DNA of 64,000 nucleotides from Enterovibrio gelatinilyticus. Its GTDB lineage: Bacteria > Pseudomonadota > Gammaproteobacteria > Enterobacterales > Vibrionaceae. The notes beneath the pieces were generated by a model that saw nothing but the letters and a program-made list of their open reading frames with translations, did not search any database and was not told the origin of the DNA. Positions 41,209 through 49,336 of this stretch are shown here, in pieces; the first letter of the stretch is position 1; every line of letters begins with the position of its first letter. The translations under genes and the position numbers were made by a program. The stretch lies in contig NZ_JAJUBC010000012.1 of NCBI RefSeq assembly GCF_028683095.1, positions 93,748 through 157,747 of the forward strand, written 5' to 3'.

Positions 41209-41673
41209 TTAAGACGGCTCTCTATTGTTATCTAGCCACGTTTTGAGCTTGTCAGTGTGTTGCAGCATTTGGCGCATTTCATCGTCGTCCCATTGGTCAA
41301 AACATTGATCAATATTGGGGAGAAAACTCTTGAAGGCAGATTGGACGCGAGCGAGGCCATTCGCGTTGATTTTTATCCACTTCTTCCTTCCGTCTTCATC
41401 ATCTTTTCGAACATCAACAAGCCCTTGTTCAGCGAGCTTATTAACAACTTTCGTTAAACCCGGTTGGTTCATCTGCATCACTTGAGCAAGCTGGCTGATC
41501 GTTTGCTCTCGCTCAGGTTGGTGAGAAAAGTGATTCAGTAAATTGAACTGTGATTGGTTTAACCCACAAGGTTCGAGTGCCTTACTCAACCAAGTATCGG
41601 TAAGTTGGTGAACGATACCCAATGAAATCATTAACTTAAAAGAAAGTGATTGTTTTTCTGTCAACATATGCAT
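41209..41673 (-). CDS. MarR-family transcriptional regulator
   Basis: A 154-aa regulator. The winged helix is visible at QTISQLAQVMQMNQPGLTKVVNKLAEQGLVDVRKDDEDGRKKWI. It is divergent from the nitroreductase-like gene and both face two identical 12-bp palindromes, so it probably represses itself and that gene. Start: ATG 41673 follows AGAGG; ATG 41667 is an alternative. Confidence 0.88.
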   Translation of the reverse strand: MHMLTEKQSLSFKLMISLGIVHQLTDTWLSKALEPCGLNQSQFNLLNHFSHQPEREQTISQLAQVMQMNQPGLTKVVNKLAEQGLVDVRKDDEDGRKKWIKINANGLARVQSAFKSFLPNIDQCFDQWDDDEMRQMLQHTDKLKTWLDNNREPS

Positions 41674-41690
41674 CAAACCTCTTGATATAT

Positions 41691-41722
41691 ATTCCATGGA
41701 ATGTATATTTATTCCATGGAAT
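41691..41722. promoter_or_regulatory. Twin palindromic operators between marR-type and nitroreductase genes
   Basis: ATTCCATGGAAT occurs at 41691-41702 and again at 41711-41722, 20 bp centre to centre (two helical turns). The placement between divergent starts is typical of MarR autoregulation. Confidence 0.75.
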
Positions 41723-41756
41723 GTACTTTAGCAGAGCATCAAAAAAGGGGATAGCG

Positions 41757-42905
41757 ATGAATAGACGGAACTTCATTAAAGTGATGGGAACAGGAGCGGT
41801 TGTTTTGGCGGCAGGACCCGTTGTGGTGAGCCAAATGTCAGGTGCCGCCAGCGCAGCTCTTCGGCCTACGCATACCTACACCGACATTCGTAAAACGCTG
41901 CTCAGTTACGCGATGCTATGCCCAAACCCTCACAACATTCAGCCATGGAAAGTCGCCTTAGAAGGCAAAGATACGATCTTACTGTTTGTCGACAGCGACA
42001 GGCTTCTTCCACAAACCGACCCTATCCACCGACAAATTCATATAGGTCAGGGCACATTCATCGAAAGCCTTGCTATTGCCGCCACTCACTTTGGGGTGAG
42101 GGCGAACGTTCACTACTTCCCTCGTGGCGAATACAGTCATCAAGCACTGGAAGATAAACCCGTCGCGGCTATTACGCTTCAACGCGACGAAAGCATCACG
42201 CCCGATCCTCTATTTCCGTATTTGCTCACGCGACAATCTAACAAGACCGAATATACCCATGAGCTGCTTAGCGACATCGAGTTGAGCCAGATAATCAACA
42301 CGGCGACAGGCAGTGATTACAGCATTGAAATGGTTCAAAGCGACAGTGATAAAGCCGCGATGCGAGGCTTCTTAAACCAAGCCATGTTTATCGAAGAGCA
42401 GAATGCTGACAGAAGCATGGAAACAATAAATATGTTCCGCTTCAACGACAAAGAGTATGTGCAGCATCGTGATGGTTTCGGGCTCGCACAGAACGGCGTA
42501 ACTGGCGCAAAGCGTTGGTTAGCGGAAACCTTCTTTGTTACTAGAAGCGCAGCAGAGAGCGACCCTGCCCGTTTTGGCAAAGAAGGCATAAAGCTGACTG
42601 AAGCGGTGACCAAAAGCACTCAGCACTTTGCGTTGCTCGTCAGTAAAAACAACACGCGTAAAACGCAGGTGGAAATCGGGCGCTTATACAATCGTATTAA
42701 CCTACTGACCGCCTCACTTGGAATTGCCCAACACCCCATGAGCCAAATCTTGCAAGAATATAAAGATATGCTGCCATTGCAGCAGGAATTTAAGCAGTAT
42801 TTTAACGTACCAGAAACGGACACCGTGCAAATGGTGTTCAGGCTAGGGAAAGCCAAGCCAACCCCTGAATCACCAAGGCGAGAAGTGCGAGATTTGCTTA
42901 TTTAA
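41757..42905 (+). CDS. Tat-exported nitroreductase-family protein (Acg-like)
   Basis: A 382-aa protein with a twin-arginine signal (NRRNFIKVMG, then a hydrophobic stretch, cleavage near AASAA). The mature part resembles the FMN-binding nitroreductase/Acg family (NPHNIQPWKVAL, LLTRQSNKTEY). Export in folded form with cofactor is expected. I chose ATG 41757 because it begins the Tat signal and has AGGGG upstream; a frame open to 41646 runs through the operators. It is likely controlled by the divergent MarR protein. The electron acceptor is unknown. Confidence 0.82.
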   Translation: MNRRNFIKVMGTGAVVLAAGPVVVSQMSGAASAALRPTHTYTDIRKTLLSYAMLCPNPHNIQPWKVALEGKDTILLFVDSDRLLPQTDPIHRQIHIGQGTFIESLAIAATHFGVRANVHYFPRGEYSHQALEDKPVAAITLQRDESITPDPLFPYLLTRQSNKTEYTHELLSDIELSQIINTATGSDYSIEMVQSDSDKAAMRGFLNQAMFIEEQNADRSMETINMFRFNDKEYVQHRDGFGLAQNGVTGAKRWLAETFFVTRSAAESDPARFGKEGIKLTEAVTKSTQHFALLVSKNNTRKTQVEIGRLYNRINLLTASLGIAQHPMSQILQEYKDMLPLQQEFKQYFNVPETDTVQMVFRLGKAKPTPESPRREVRDLLI

Positions 42906-43091
42906 GCGGAGCGATAAACGACAAAGGCAGAACGATAGATCAATGTGAGCCGACGAATATTTCTGCAGTTCGAGAGGGATCTGAGGTTTAGGAAAAACCA
43001 CGTTTTTTCCTCTCCCTTCATTTTCTATTCCCTCTCTGCCAAGTCGCTGAAAGGCGCGTGGCCCAATGTCTGCCCAACAGAAGGGACGGCT

Positions 43092-44234
43092 TTATTGGAA
43101 GGTTACTTGCTGCCAACTGCAACAGCGTGAGAGTGCCTCGGTGGGAATGCCGAATTTTCCACGCAATTGGTCAATTAAGGCTTTTTGTTCTTCTAAGGGT
43201 AACCTGCCGTTAGTGGCTGATACAAAATAGCGAGTGTTTTCCATATCAAATGACCTGTTTTGAAGGTGGATATTTGAGAACGTCAACGTGCCGGTTTCCA
43301 GCTCTTTAGGCGTAACCCAGTACTGTTGACGAATGTATCCATCTATTAGCGCAGGTTCGAATTTTTCGAGTTCTTGCCTTGAACCCAAGTTCGGGTTGTT
43401 AGCAATCATGGCATCGATTTCTGTGTCGGAATATTTGGTGGATACCGTGACAGTGAGCACTGGTGTTTCGGGATCGATCTCCTGACTTTCAGCTTTGGTA
43501 AATGCAATGCGACTTTGCGGAAAACGAATCTCGTCTTCAGGCAGGGCTAGCATCAAGGTGAATCCATATTTATCTTCATTGTCGAGAAAGTCTCGAGCAG
43601 GGTTATTGTCATAAATCGCTGCAGCAGCAATTGACGTTATACCAATCCCCAACCCGATATGGTTTGGCCCCAGGCTCGCTTGAATTGGGGCAGGAGCATT
43701 GGTTAGCACATAGACATCACCTGTTGCTGCCGTCACTTCAGCAATGCGATCTTCTAATGCGGCCCGATCTTGTTCTCGTTGGTAATCCTTTCTTATCTCT
43801 TGGTTTTTTTCCTCTATTAACGCATTGGTTGCGATGTTGATAGCTTGATTATATTCCTTTTCGCGATGTGATTTGATGATGGAAGGAGCGATCAAACCCA
43901 CGATCAACAGTGAGACCAGACCAAATGCGATGGTATTTTTCTTTTTGGTTTCTTTTGCAGAAAACTGGTTCAGTAGCTCTTCAGAAATAGGATGGACGGT
44001 GAATTCCTTCACCTCTTCAGGAGGTACTGCGAAAAAGCCAGGAGCAATAAATGGCACGTAAAACGTATTCCCATCGTCCATTTGAATAACGGCATATGCA
44101 GCCTCTGTTTTGTATACTTCACCGCTTTCGTTTGCTACTGCCACTGGTTCCCAATCAGTGTGGTATTCCGGCGTATATAAAATCCCATCTTTGGGCATAA
44201 TAGATTTAACAATTTTCCTGACGAGATTGTTCAC
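43092..44234 (-). CDS. Hypothetical single-pass membrane protein (380 aa)
   Basis: A soluble N-terminal part (about 1-95), one membrane segment (NTIAFGLVSLLIVGLIAPSI), a charged coiled-coil-like stretch (about 130-165), and a large C-terminal domain. I do not recognise it. The C-terminal domain would face the periplasm if the N-terminus is inside. Confidence 0.6.
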   Translation of the reverse strand: MNNLVRKIVKSIMPKDGILYTPEYHTDWEPVAVANESGEVYKTEAAYAVIQMDDGNTFYVPFIAPGFFAVPPEEVKEFTVHPISEELLNQFSAKETKKKNTIAFGLVSLLIVGLIAPSIIKSHREKEYNQAINIATNALIEEKNQEIRKDYQREQDRAALEDRIAEVTAATGDVYVLTNAPAPIQASLGPNHIGLGIGITSIAAAAIYDNNPARDFLDNEDKYGFTLMLALPEDEIRFPQSRIAFTKAESQEIDPETPVLTVTVSTKYSDTEIDAMIANNPNLGSRQELEKFEPALIDGYIRQQYWVTPKELETGTLTFSNIHLQNRSFDMENTRYFVSATNGRLPLEEQKALIDQLRGKFGIPTEALSRCCSWQQVTFQ

Positions 44235-44581
44235 ATTGCATTCCTTTGCAAATTTTATGAGATAGTATTTCGAATATGCTTGAACATGAATATAACGCCG
44301 TCAGATTTTACGTGAGTGAATGCAAGCAGTCTAAATCTGAGAAATATTTTTTGGATTTTTATCTTTTTTGCGACTGGGTGGTGGGATGAAAATCGCGTTA
44401 AGTTAAGGGGAGGATGAAATACTTGGATTGGAATTGCGAAACATCACTATTCATACAATAGCCATTTTTTCATGTTGACAAAACAGGGGCGACTATTAAC
44501 CTATGCCTTTGGTAGAAATAATCATCGCTTTCAATCTAGAGTTTAACGGTTCGCTGTGTCAATGATAAAGGGGAGACAGCA
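44235..44581. promoter_or_regulatory. Gap ahead of the zinc-finger membrane protein gene
   Basis: A 347-bp divergent gap. A TTGACA at 44475-44480 could be a -35 box but lacks a good -10 partner. Nothing else stands out. Confidence 0.35.
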
Positions 44582-45016
44582 TTGGAATGCTTTCAACATG
44601 ACGTTTTAGCAAAAGGGCTTTGTAAAGCGTGCCTTAAGGGAATATGTCTTGAGTGTGCTATTGATACTGGGAATGGCGCTGTTTGCTCTGAAAATTGTCA
44701 GGAGCAGATAGATAGGGCAGAGCGTTTTTTTCAACATAATATTGAGGTTTTTGAAAACTCTCCCATCGGTCGATTGAAGGTTTTCCCTGAATATCTGTCT
44801 TATAAAATAAAATCAAAGAAAAGAAACGTTCAGTTTTGGTTTTTTACGGTAATTATTGTGATTTATGAATGGTTTATGCATGAGGGCCCATTGAAAACTA
44901 ATGTGTTTTTCGCACTTGCATTCGTACTATGCATCTTCGCCATATATTTTAACTTCCGTAAAATTAGTGAGTTGAAAATAATTGATTCTAATAGCAAGGC
45001 AAGAATAAAAAGATAG
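44582..45016 (+). CDS. B-box-like zinc-binding membrane protein (144 aa)
   Basis: The N-terminal ~40 residues hold a Cys/His set resembling a B-box zinc finger (CFQH, then GLCKACLKGICLEC, then CSENC). Two membrane helices follow (FWFFTVIIVIYEW and VFFALAFVLCIFAIYF). The start is TTG 44582 with GGGGAG about 6 nt upstream; it keeps the first Cys of the finger. It is followed closely by another small gene. Role unknown. Confidence 0.65.
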   Translation: MECFQHDVLAKGLCKACLKGICLECAIDTGNGAVCSENCQEQIDRAERFFQHNIEVFENSPIGRLKVFPEYLSYKIKSKKRNVQFWFFTVIIVIYEWFMHEGPLKTNVFFALAFVLCIFAIYFNFRKISELKIIDSNSKARIKR

Positions 45017-45031
45017 TTCATGGAGGCTAGT

Positions 45032-45355
45032 ATGAAAAAGGTCATTGCTTTAATCGTCACTCTTATAATCACTAACGTCCTCTGGCTATTTGTCTTTGTC
45101 CATTCAGCGATAAATCATGGTGTGACGATGACCTACCACAATGCCAGTTACGAGTATACTATCGATGCGTTGAATCAGGCGATTATAGTCGCGAATGAAA
45201 ACCTGGTAGGAAAAAGCATCAACGAAGTTAGAGATATTATAAAACTTGATGTCACAGGAAGTAAGCCTTTCGTAAAAGAAGGCTGTTTATATATTTCACA
45301 ATTGTGTCTGAAACTCAACGATGAACAAGTGGTTTACCAAGTCGAGTTTGAGTAA
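45032..45355 (+). CDS. Hypothetical exported protein (107 aa)
   Basis: An N-terminal hydrophobic segment (VIALIVTLIITNVLWLFVFV) looks like a signal anchor. The outer part has two cysteines (EGCLYISQLCLKL) that could pair. GGAGG sits 5 nt before ATG 45032, so I prefer this over an upstream start at 45020. It lies 15 nt after the zinc-finger gene; probably one operon. Confidence 0.65.
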   Translation: MKKVIALIVTLIITNVLWLFVFVHSAINHGVTMTYHNASYEYTIDALNQAIIVANENLVGKSINEVRDIIKLDVTGSKPFVKEGCLYISQLCLKLNDEQVVYQVEFE

Positions 45356-45489
45356 CATTTCCTCAGTGAATTTGTCATTATTCACTATTTAAATATAACA
45401 ACTCGAAAGGGAGTCTGTCAGGTCTGAGCTACTAATAATTGGTATGATTCGTGTAGTTGTAACCCTTTACCTTCAATGCGTAAAGGCTT

Positions 45490-45711
45490 CTAGCCTTGGG
45501 TTTCACAGATAAAGATGTTTTTTCCTTCACTGTTGAATGACTTTCCTACAATGCGCTCTATTTGTGCGAGTTGTTCAAGGTCAACATCAGCGCAGTTCCC
45601 TTCCAAATGAAAACCAAATATTCGGTGAACGTCTTCAGGGGTGAGCGTGGTTAAGGTGTATTCTTCGAGTAACGCTTCAGTTTTTTTGTCAAAAAAATCG
45701 AGTTCAAACAT
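45490..45711 (-). CDS. Small acidic hypothetical protein (73 aa)
   Basis: MFELDFFDKKTEALLEEYTL starts a small acidic protein with the size and charge of a bacteriocin immunity protein. It is the third gene in a row on this strand after two colicin-immunity-like ORFs. Family not identified; immunity role is only a guess from context. Confidence 0.55.
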   Translation of the reverse strand: MFELDFFDKKTEALLEEYTLTTLTPEDVHRIFGFHLEGNCADVDLEQLAQIERIVGKSFNSEGKNIFICETQG

Positions 45712-45769
45712 ATTACTTTTCCAACGTACCTGATATTAATCCAAAATTGTCGCGAATACCTGAAGGTGA

Positions 45770-45904
45770 CTATTGTGTAAATCCAGATAAGCCCTGTGAT
45801 GCTCTCCACTCTTTAACGATACGTACAATGCTTTCTGGAGTGCTATCCTCTTTTTCTGTTGAAGTATCGGATTTGAATATTTTAGCTAGAAGTCGCACAA
45901 CCAT
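45770..45904 (-). pseudogene. Fragment of a colicin-E-type immunity gene
   Basis: A 44-codon ORF whose last ~25 residues (TPESIVRIVKEWRASQGLSG, then FTQ) match the C-terminus of E-colicin/pyocin immunity proteins (SPxGIV..VK.WRA.NG..GFKQ). The N-terminal part is unrelated, so most of the four-helix protein is missing. It lies 24 nt after the intact immunity-like gene. GGAG upstream fits a GTG start at 45898 better than the ATG at 45904. Confidence 0.6.
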
Positions 45905-45928
45905 CTCCTATGTGTAATCAGATGTTTG

Positions 45929-46186
45929 CTAAATATCTTCCTTGAAACAAGGTTTCCCTTGTTCTGTATACCACCTTTTGAGTTCAGCGATAATTGCCTC
46001 TGGTGAGTCTTCAATACCCACTATTGTTGGGTGTGTGAGTAGGGAGCTACCTCGTGGGTGCGCGATACTCTGGTTAAAAAAATAAACCAGCCTATCCAAG
46101 TCATCATCAGGGAAGTCATCATCATATGAGTTCACTAGTAGGTCTAAAAACTCCTGCTCTGTATAGTCCAGTAAGCTATTTTTCAT
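45929..46186 (-). CDS. Colicin E / pyocin-type DNase immunity protein
   Basis: An 85-aa protein expected to bind and inhibit an HNH nuclease bacteriocin. MKNSLLDYTEQEFLDLLVNS, then SIAHPRGSSLL, DSPEAIIAELKRWYTEQGKP and CFKED follow the ImmE family plan (DYTE.EF, EHP.GSDL, DSP.GI). Start: ATG 46186 matches the family N-terminus. The frame stays open to 46384, adding 66 residues that do not look like immunity protein. No toxin gene lies next to it. Confidence 0.82.
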   Translation of the reverse strand: MKNSLLDYTEQEFLDLLVNSYDDDFPDDDLDRLVYFFNQSIAHPRGSSLLTHPTIVGIEDSPEAIIAELKRWYTEQGKPCFKEDI

Positions 46187-46405
46187 TTGCGCGAATCTTT
46201 GTATGGTCTTTTGGGTGCCACGATGGTACTTGTTATATCTCGATCTTTTCAAGCGAGGGCTCTGATTAAAGTAGTCATCGTATCGACTAATGCCGAATAA
46301 GCGGCGAATAAGAATTAAGTGGGACACACACATTACGAAAAGTATAAATTTATCAGTTTCATTGTTACGAGGCTTTAGGCTCAAACGCGGCGGATGAAGA
46401 TGAAA

Positions 46406-46448
46406 GGTGGCCCTCCCAGACTTGAACTGGGGACCATGCGATTATGAG
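46406..46448 (-). repeat. attL: displaced 3' part of tRNA-Ile2
   Basis: A 43-nt copy of the 3' part of the tRNA at 55358-55433, in the same orientation (direct repeat of 55359-55402). A 26-bp stretch (46411-46436) is identical to 55365-55390. It differs by one lost C in a C-run and two substitutions after ACCA. It stops in the anticodon loop, so it is not a tRNA gene. Confidence 0.88.
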
Positions 46449-46576
46449 ACGGTTTTAGGTGGATATTTGCATGAACGCCAATGAACCGGAATGTACAATT
46501 AATCTATTTATATTCAATTACTTGTGAAATATATTTTGTTTTTCCTTGTTCACGGAAATTCATGGGAATATGATGA

Positions 46577-46603
46577 ATCTGCTACATATGTGCTACACAG
46601 AGC
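46577..46603. repeat. Arm-type repeat, left copy
   Basis: ATCTGCTACATATG then TGCTACACAGAGC. It contains TGCTACA twice, 11 bp apart, and matches 55278-55304 in 25 of 27 positions. The position just inside each att copy suggests integrase arm sites. Confidence 0.7.
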
Positions 46604-46633
46604 GAGCGGCTAAGTGCAAGGAAGCAGATCAAT

Positions 46634-47869
46634 ATGCCCATAAAAAAGAAGATCACCACGACCAGTATCAAGCAATTTAAAGTCGAAGATAAGCGGATCA
46701 ATGACACCGAAATTCTCGGCTTTCATGCGCGGATTTCTTCAACGGGTCGCATCTTCTACTACCTGTTTTATCGCTTTGAGGGTAAACAAGTCAATTATAA
46801 GTTGGGTAACGCCAACGATATCACTCCGACACAAGCACGAGATCTCGCCAAAGCGAAAGTGGGTGAAGTGGCACAAGGTAACGACGTTCAAGACATTAAG
46901 AAGAAAGTCCGCCAAGAAGCCCAACGCCGAAAACACATCAAATTACCGACCTACCTTGATGAACGCTATTTGCCGTTCCTGCTGACACGAAACCCCAAAA
47001 CCGCACATCGCATAATCAAACACCTAAAGAGCCATTTTGCTTTTTTGATGGATAAAGAGCTCGATCAAATTACCGCATGGGAGATTGAGAGGTGGCGAAG
47101 CGAACGCCGCCAAAAGGGAAAAGCCGCCGCCACAATTAATGATTCCGTTAACACACTCAAAGGCGCGTTATCACGTGCGGTGGAGTGGGGGCTGATTGAT
47201 TCCCACGAATTGAGCAAAGTGAAAACCATTAAAGCCGACAATACCCGCGTTCGTTACCTCAATGACAACGAAGAAAAACGGTTACGTCATGCCATTAAAG
47301 AGCGAGATTGGAATATCCGTCTTGCTCGCCGCTCTGCCAATAACCATAGGGAAATACGCAATTACGAAAAGTACCCAAGCTTGGATGATGTAACGTTCGT
47401 TGATTACGTCGAGCCGTTAATCCTGCTTGCCATGAACACAGGCTTCCGCCGTGGTGAAATGCTAAGTCTTGAATGGTCAGACGTATCGTTTAGTGAAAGG
47501 TATGTGCAAGTGCGCGGCGGCAATGCCAAATCAAAGAAGGGGAGAATTGTTCCGCTGAACAACGAAGCTTACAACGCGCTAACAAGCTGGCGGGAGCAAA
47601 ATCAAACATCGCGGTATGTGTTTGAAGGGAAAAACGGCGTACCACTGAAAGAAGTGAAAAAGCCATGGGCGACGGTACTGGATTTGGCACAGATTCAAGG
47701 CTTTAACTTTCATGACCTCCGCCACCACTTTGCGAGTAGGCTGGTGATGGCGGGGGTAGACTTGAACACAGTCCGAGAGCTGTTAGGCCATTCAGACCTT
47801 AAGATGACGCTAAGGTATGCGCACTTAGCGCCTGAACATAAGGCAGCGGCTGTTAGTTTGATCGGATGA
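46634..47869 (+). CDS. int: Tyrosine recombinase (integrase) of the element
   Basis: A 411-aa site-specific recombinase. The N-terminal arm-binding region resembles P4-type integrases (GFHARISSTGRIFYYLFYRF). The catalytic set is visible: NTGFRRGEML (Arg), HDLRHHFASRLV (His, Arg) and LGHSDLKMTLRYAHL (His, Tyr). AAGGAAG lies upstream of the ATG. It sits 186 bp from attL rather than beside the intact tRNA. It is convergent with the Panacea-like gene. Confidence 0.95.
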   Translation: MPIKKKITTTSIKQFKVEDKRINDTEILGFHARISSTGRIFYYLFYRFEGKQVNYKLGNANDITPTQARDLAKAKVGEVAQGNDVQDIKKKVRQEAQRRKHIKLPTYLDERYLPFLLTRNPKTAHRIIKHLKSHFAFLMDKELDQITAWEIERWRSERRQKGKAAATINDSVNTLKGALSRAVEWGLIDSHELSKVKTIKADNTRVRYLNDNEEKRLRHAIKERDWNIRLARRSANNHREIRNYEKYPSLDDVTFVDYVEPLILLAMNTGFRRGEMLSLEWSDVSFSERYVQVRGGNAKSKKGRIVPLNNEAYNALTSWREQNQTSRYVFEGKNGVPLKEVKKPWATVLDLAQIQGFNFHDLRHHFASRLVMAGVDLNTVRELLGHSDLKMTLRYAHLAPEHKAAAVSLIG

Positions 47870-47871
47870 TA

Positions 47872-48357
47872 TTAGTGTTGCGTATGAAAATTTTGTTTAT
47901 ATTCTAAAGCTTTGGGTACCAAATCAAGCTCGTCATATCTTGAGCTTGATATGATTGGGTAGGTTGAATATACGAGCTTAATAAAGTCCTCGTAGCTTTT
48001 CTCATGTGTCTTTTGGATTACGAAGTTTACGATTTCTTTTGACTGATCAGTTAAGTCGTAATGTTTGTTTTGATAGTCACTTTTCAGTTTGAAAAGCTGC
48101 TTTTGCCCCCCAAAAGAAGTCCATGTTTTTATAACATCAATTTCTTTGTCTTTCTTGGCTAATTCAACAAAATCATCAACATATGGTCCATAATGGTTGA
48201 AATACCATTTTGCATTCGTCAACTGGCTTTCATTTTGTATGGCGGATTTCCAGTCGGCTAGATACAACATTTTTGTTAGACGAGATGCAGAAAGATCATC
48301 TTTGTGCGGGTAAACAGCTAATATGTACTTGATGATATCTAAGATTAAATTTTCCAT
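47872..48357 (-). CDS. Panacea/SocA-like (DUF4065) protein
   Basis: A 161-aa protein with the DUF4065/Panacea pattern: RLTKMLYLADWKSAIQ near the N-terminus and WYFNHYGPYVDDFVELA. The family includes the SocA proteolytic adaptor/antitoxin and antitoxins of many mobile toxin-antitoxin pairs. GGAGGG sits 6 nt before the ATG, and its start overlaps the stop of the upstream gene by 1 nt (TAATG). The tight coupling suggests the two products act together, this one perhaps as antitoxin or adaptor. Confidence 0.8.
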   Translation of the reverse strand: MENLILDIIKYILAVYPHKDDLSASRLTKMLYLADWKSAIQNESQLTNAKWYFNHYGPYVDDFVELAKKDKEIDVIKTWTSFGGQKQLFKLKSDYQNKHYDLTDQSKEIVNFVIQKTHEKSYEDFIKLVYSTYPIISSSRYDELDLVPKALEYKQNFHTQH

Positions 48358-49241
48358 TAAAAACCCTCCGAACTAGCGTTTTGCAAGCTTGGTATGTGAC
48401 TTTCCAGAGCCTCTAACAAATGGCATAAGCTTTTGCGTTCTCGCTCATTCATCTTACGCTCAATTTTTCCAATTGGTAAGCCATCTTGGTTTACAGACTC
48501 AAAAGCTATGACGGCTATGTTGTTGTTGTTTGCATCTTGAATACGGATGCACTTTAGAGAACGACTTTTCATTGTCATCTCTCTTAATGTCGACTCTTCA
48601 AAACCAAAGTCACTAACATGCTCTGCTACCCACTGATCAATTTCTGATTCGGGACAAAATTTGCTTACGTGCTGACTACTACCAATTTGCCAAGCTCGAG
48701 ATATGCAACCTTGATTCTTGGGGTACAAACGACTTGGCTTCTGTTTATAGATTTCATTATCTGAGTATCGTCCAACACATAGGAAATGATCCATGTCGAG
48801 CCTGTACAGACTGATCCGCTCGTTCGATGTAAGCTGAAGTGCTGAGTAGTAACTGTTGAATATAAATCTACTAAAAAATTCATAATAATCAACGGTATTA
48901 CTATTAAGTCTTTGTTTCAGTTCAAAGTTTTCTTTGTCTGTCAGGGCAATGATTCTCTTTAAAAGGTAATGCCTGTAACCAAGGCCGAAAGTCCCCCATA
49001 GCATCGTGACTACTGCAATAATAAATAGCCCCAGAAACCACTGTTCCAAGGAAAAGATCTCAAGTGCCTTCGCTCGTTGTGACTCGGGGATAACTAACCT
49101 ACGAATCATTATTTGAATATCCCCAGGGATGCCTATGTAGCCAAAGGCAAAGGGACTAAGTATCGCGGGCGCTAAGCTGTAAGAGGTTGCTTTATAGAAA
49201 AAACGCTGTGTTTTGGTTAGTAGTGCTTTTGGTATATCCAA
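48357..49241 (-). CDS. Two-TM protein with GAF-like C-terminal domain
   Basis: A 294-aa membrane protein. Hydrophobic segments lie at about 21-40 (SLAPAILSPFAFGYIGIP) and 68-90 (WFLGLFIIAVVTMLWGTFGL). A cytoplasmic GAF-like domain follows (ERISLYRLDMDHFLCVGRYS ... CIRIQDANNNNIAVIAFESV). It is first in a two-gene operon with a Panacea-like protein. I know no named family with this layout. It may be the effector (membrane-active toxin or signal sensor) of a two-gene module. Function is inference. Confidence 0.65.
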   Translation of the reverse strand: MDIPKALLTKTQRFFYKATSYSLAPAILSPFAFGYIGIPGDIQIMIRRLVIPESQRAKALEIFSLEQWFLGLFIIAVVTMLWGTFGLGYRHYLLKRIIALTDKENFELKQRLNSNTVDYYEFFSRFIFNSYYSALQLTSNERISLYRLDMDHFLCVGRYSDNEIYKQKPSRLYPKNQGCISRAWQIGSSQHVSKFCPESEIDQWVAEHVSDFGFEESTLREMTMKSRSLKCIRIQDANNNNIAVIAFESVNQDGLPIGKIERKMNERERKSLCHLLEALESHIPSLQNASSEGF

Positions 49242-49336
49242 TTGATTGTCCGTACTTTTTTCTAGCCTTCTCGCACGATGCTATCAGATAAAGTGGTCAC
49301 CACGAAGGTGAACTTGAAATGAAATGTGGAGTATTT

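Larger units (their letters stand above)
46187..46633. other. Left end of the integrative element and flank
   Basis: A 447-bp gap. It holds the tRNA-derived att copy at 46406-46448 and the arm-type repeat at 46577-46603, and must contain the integrase promoter. To the left of 46406 I see only the in-frame extension of the immunity gene. Confidence 0.6.

Noticed and set aside
46406..46448. Second tRNA gene
   Set aside because: Only the 3' part of the tRNA is present; it ends in the anticodon loop and lacks the 5' half, so it is an att remnant.
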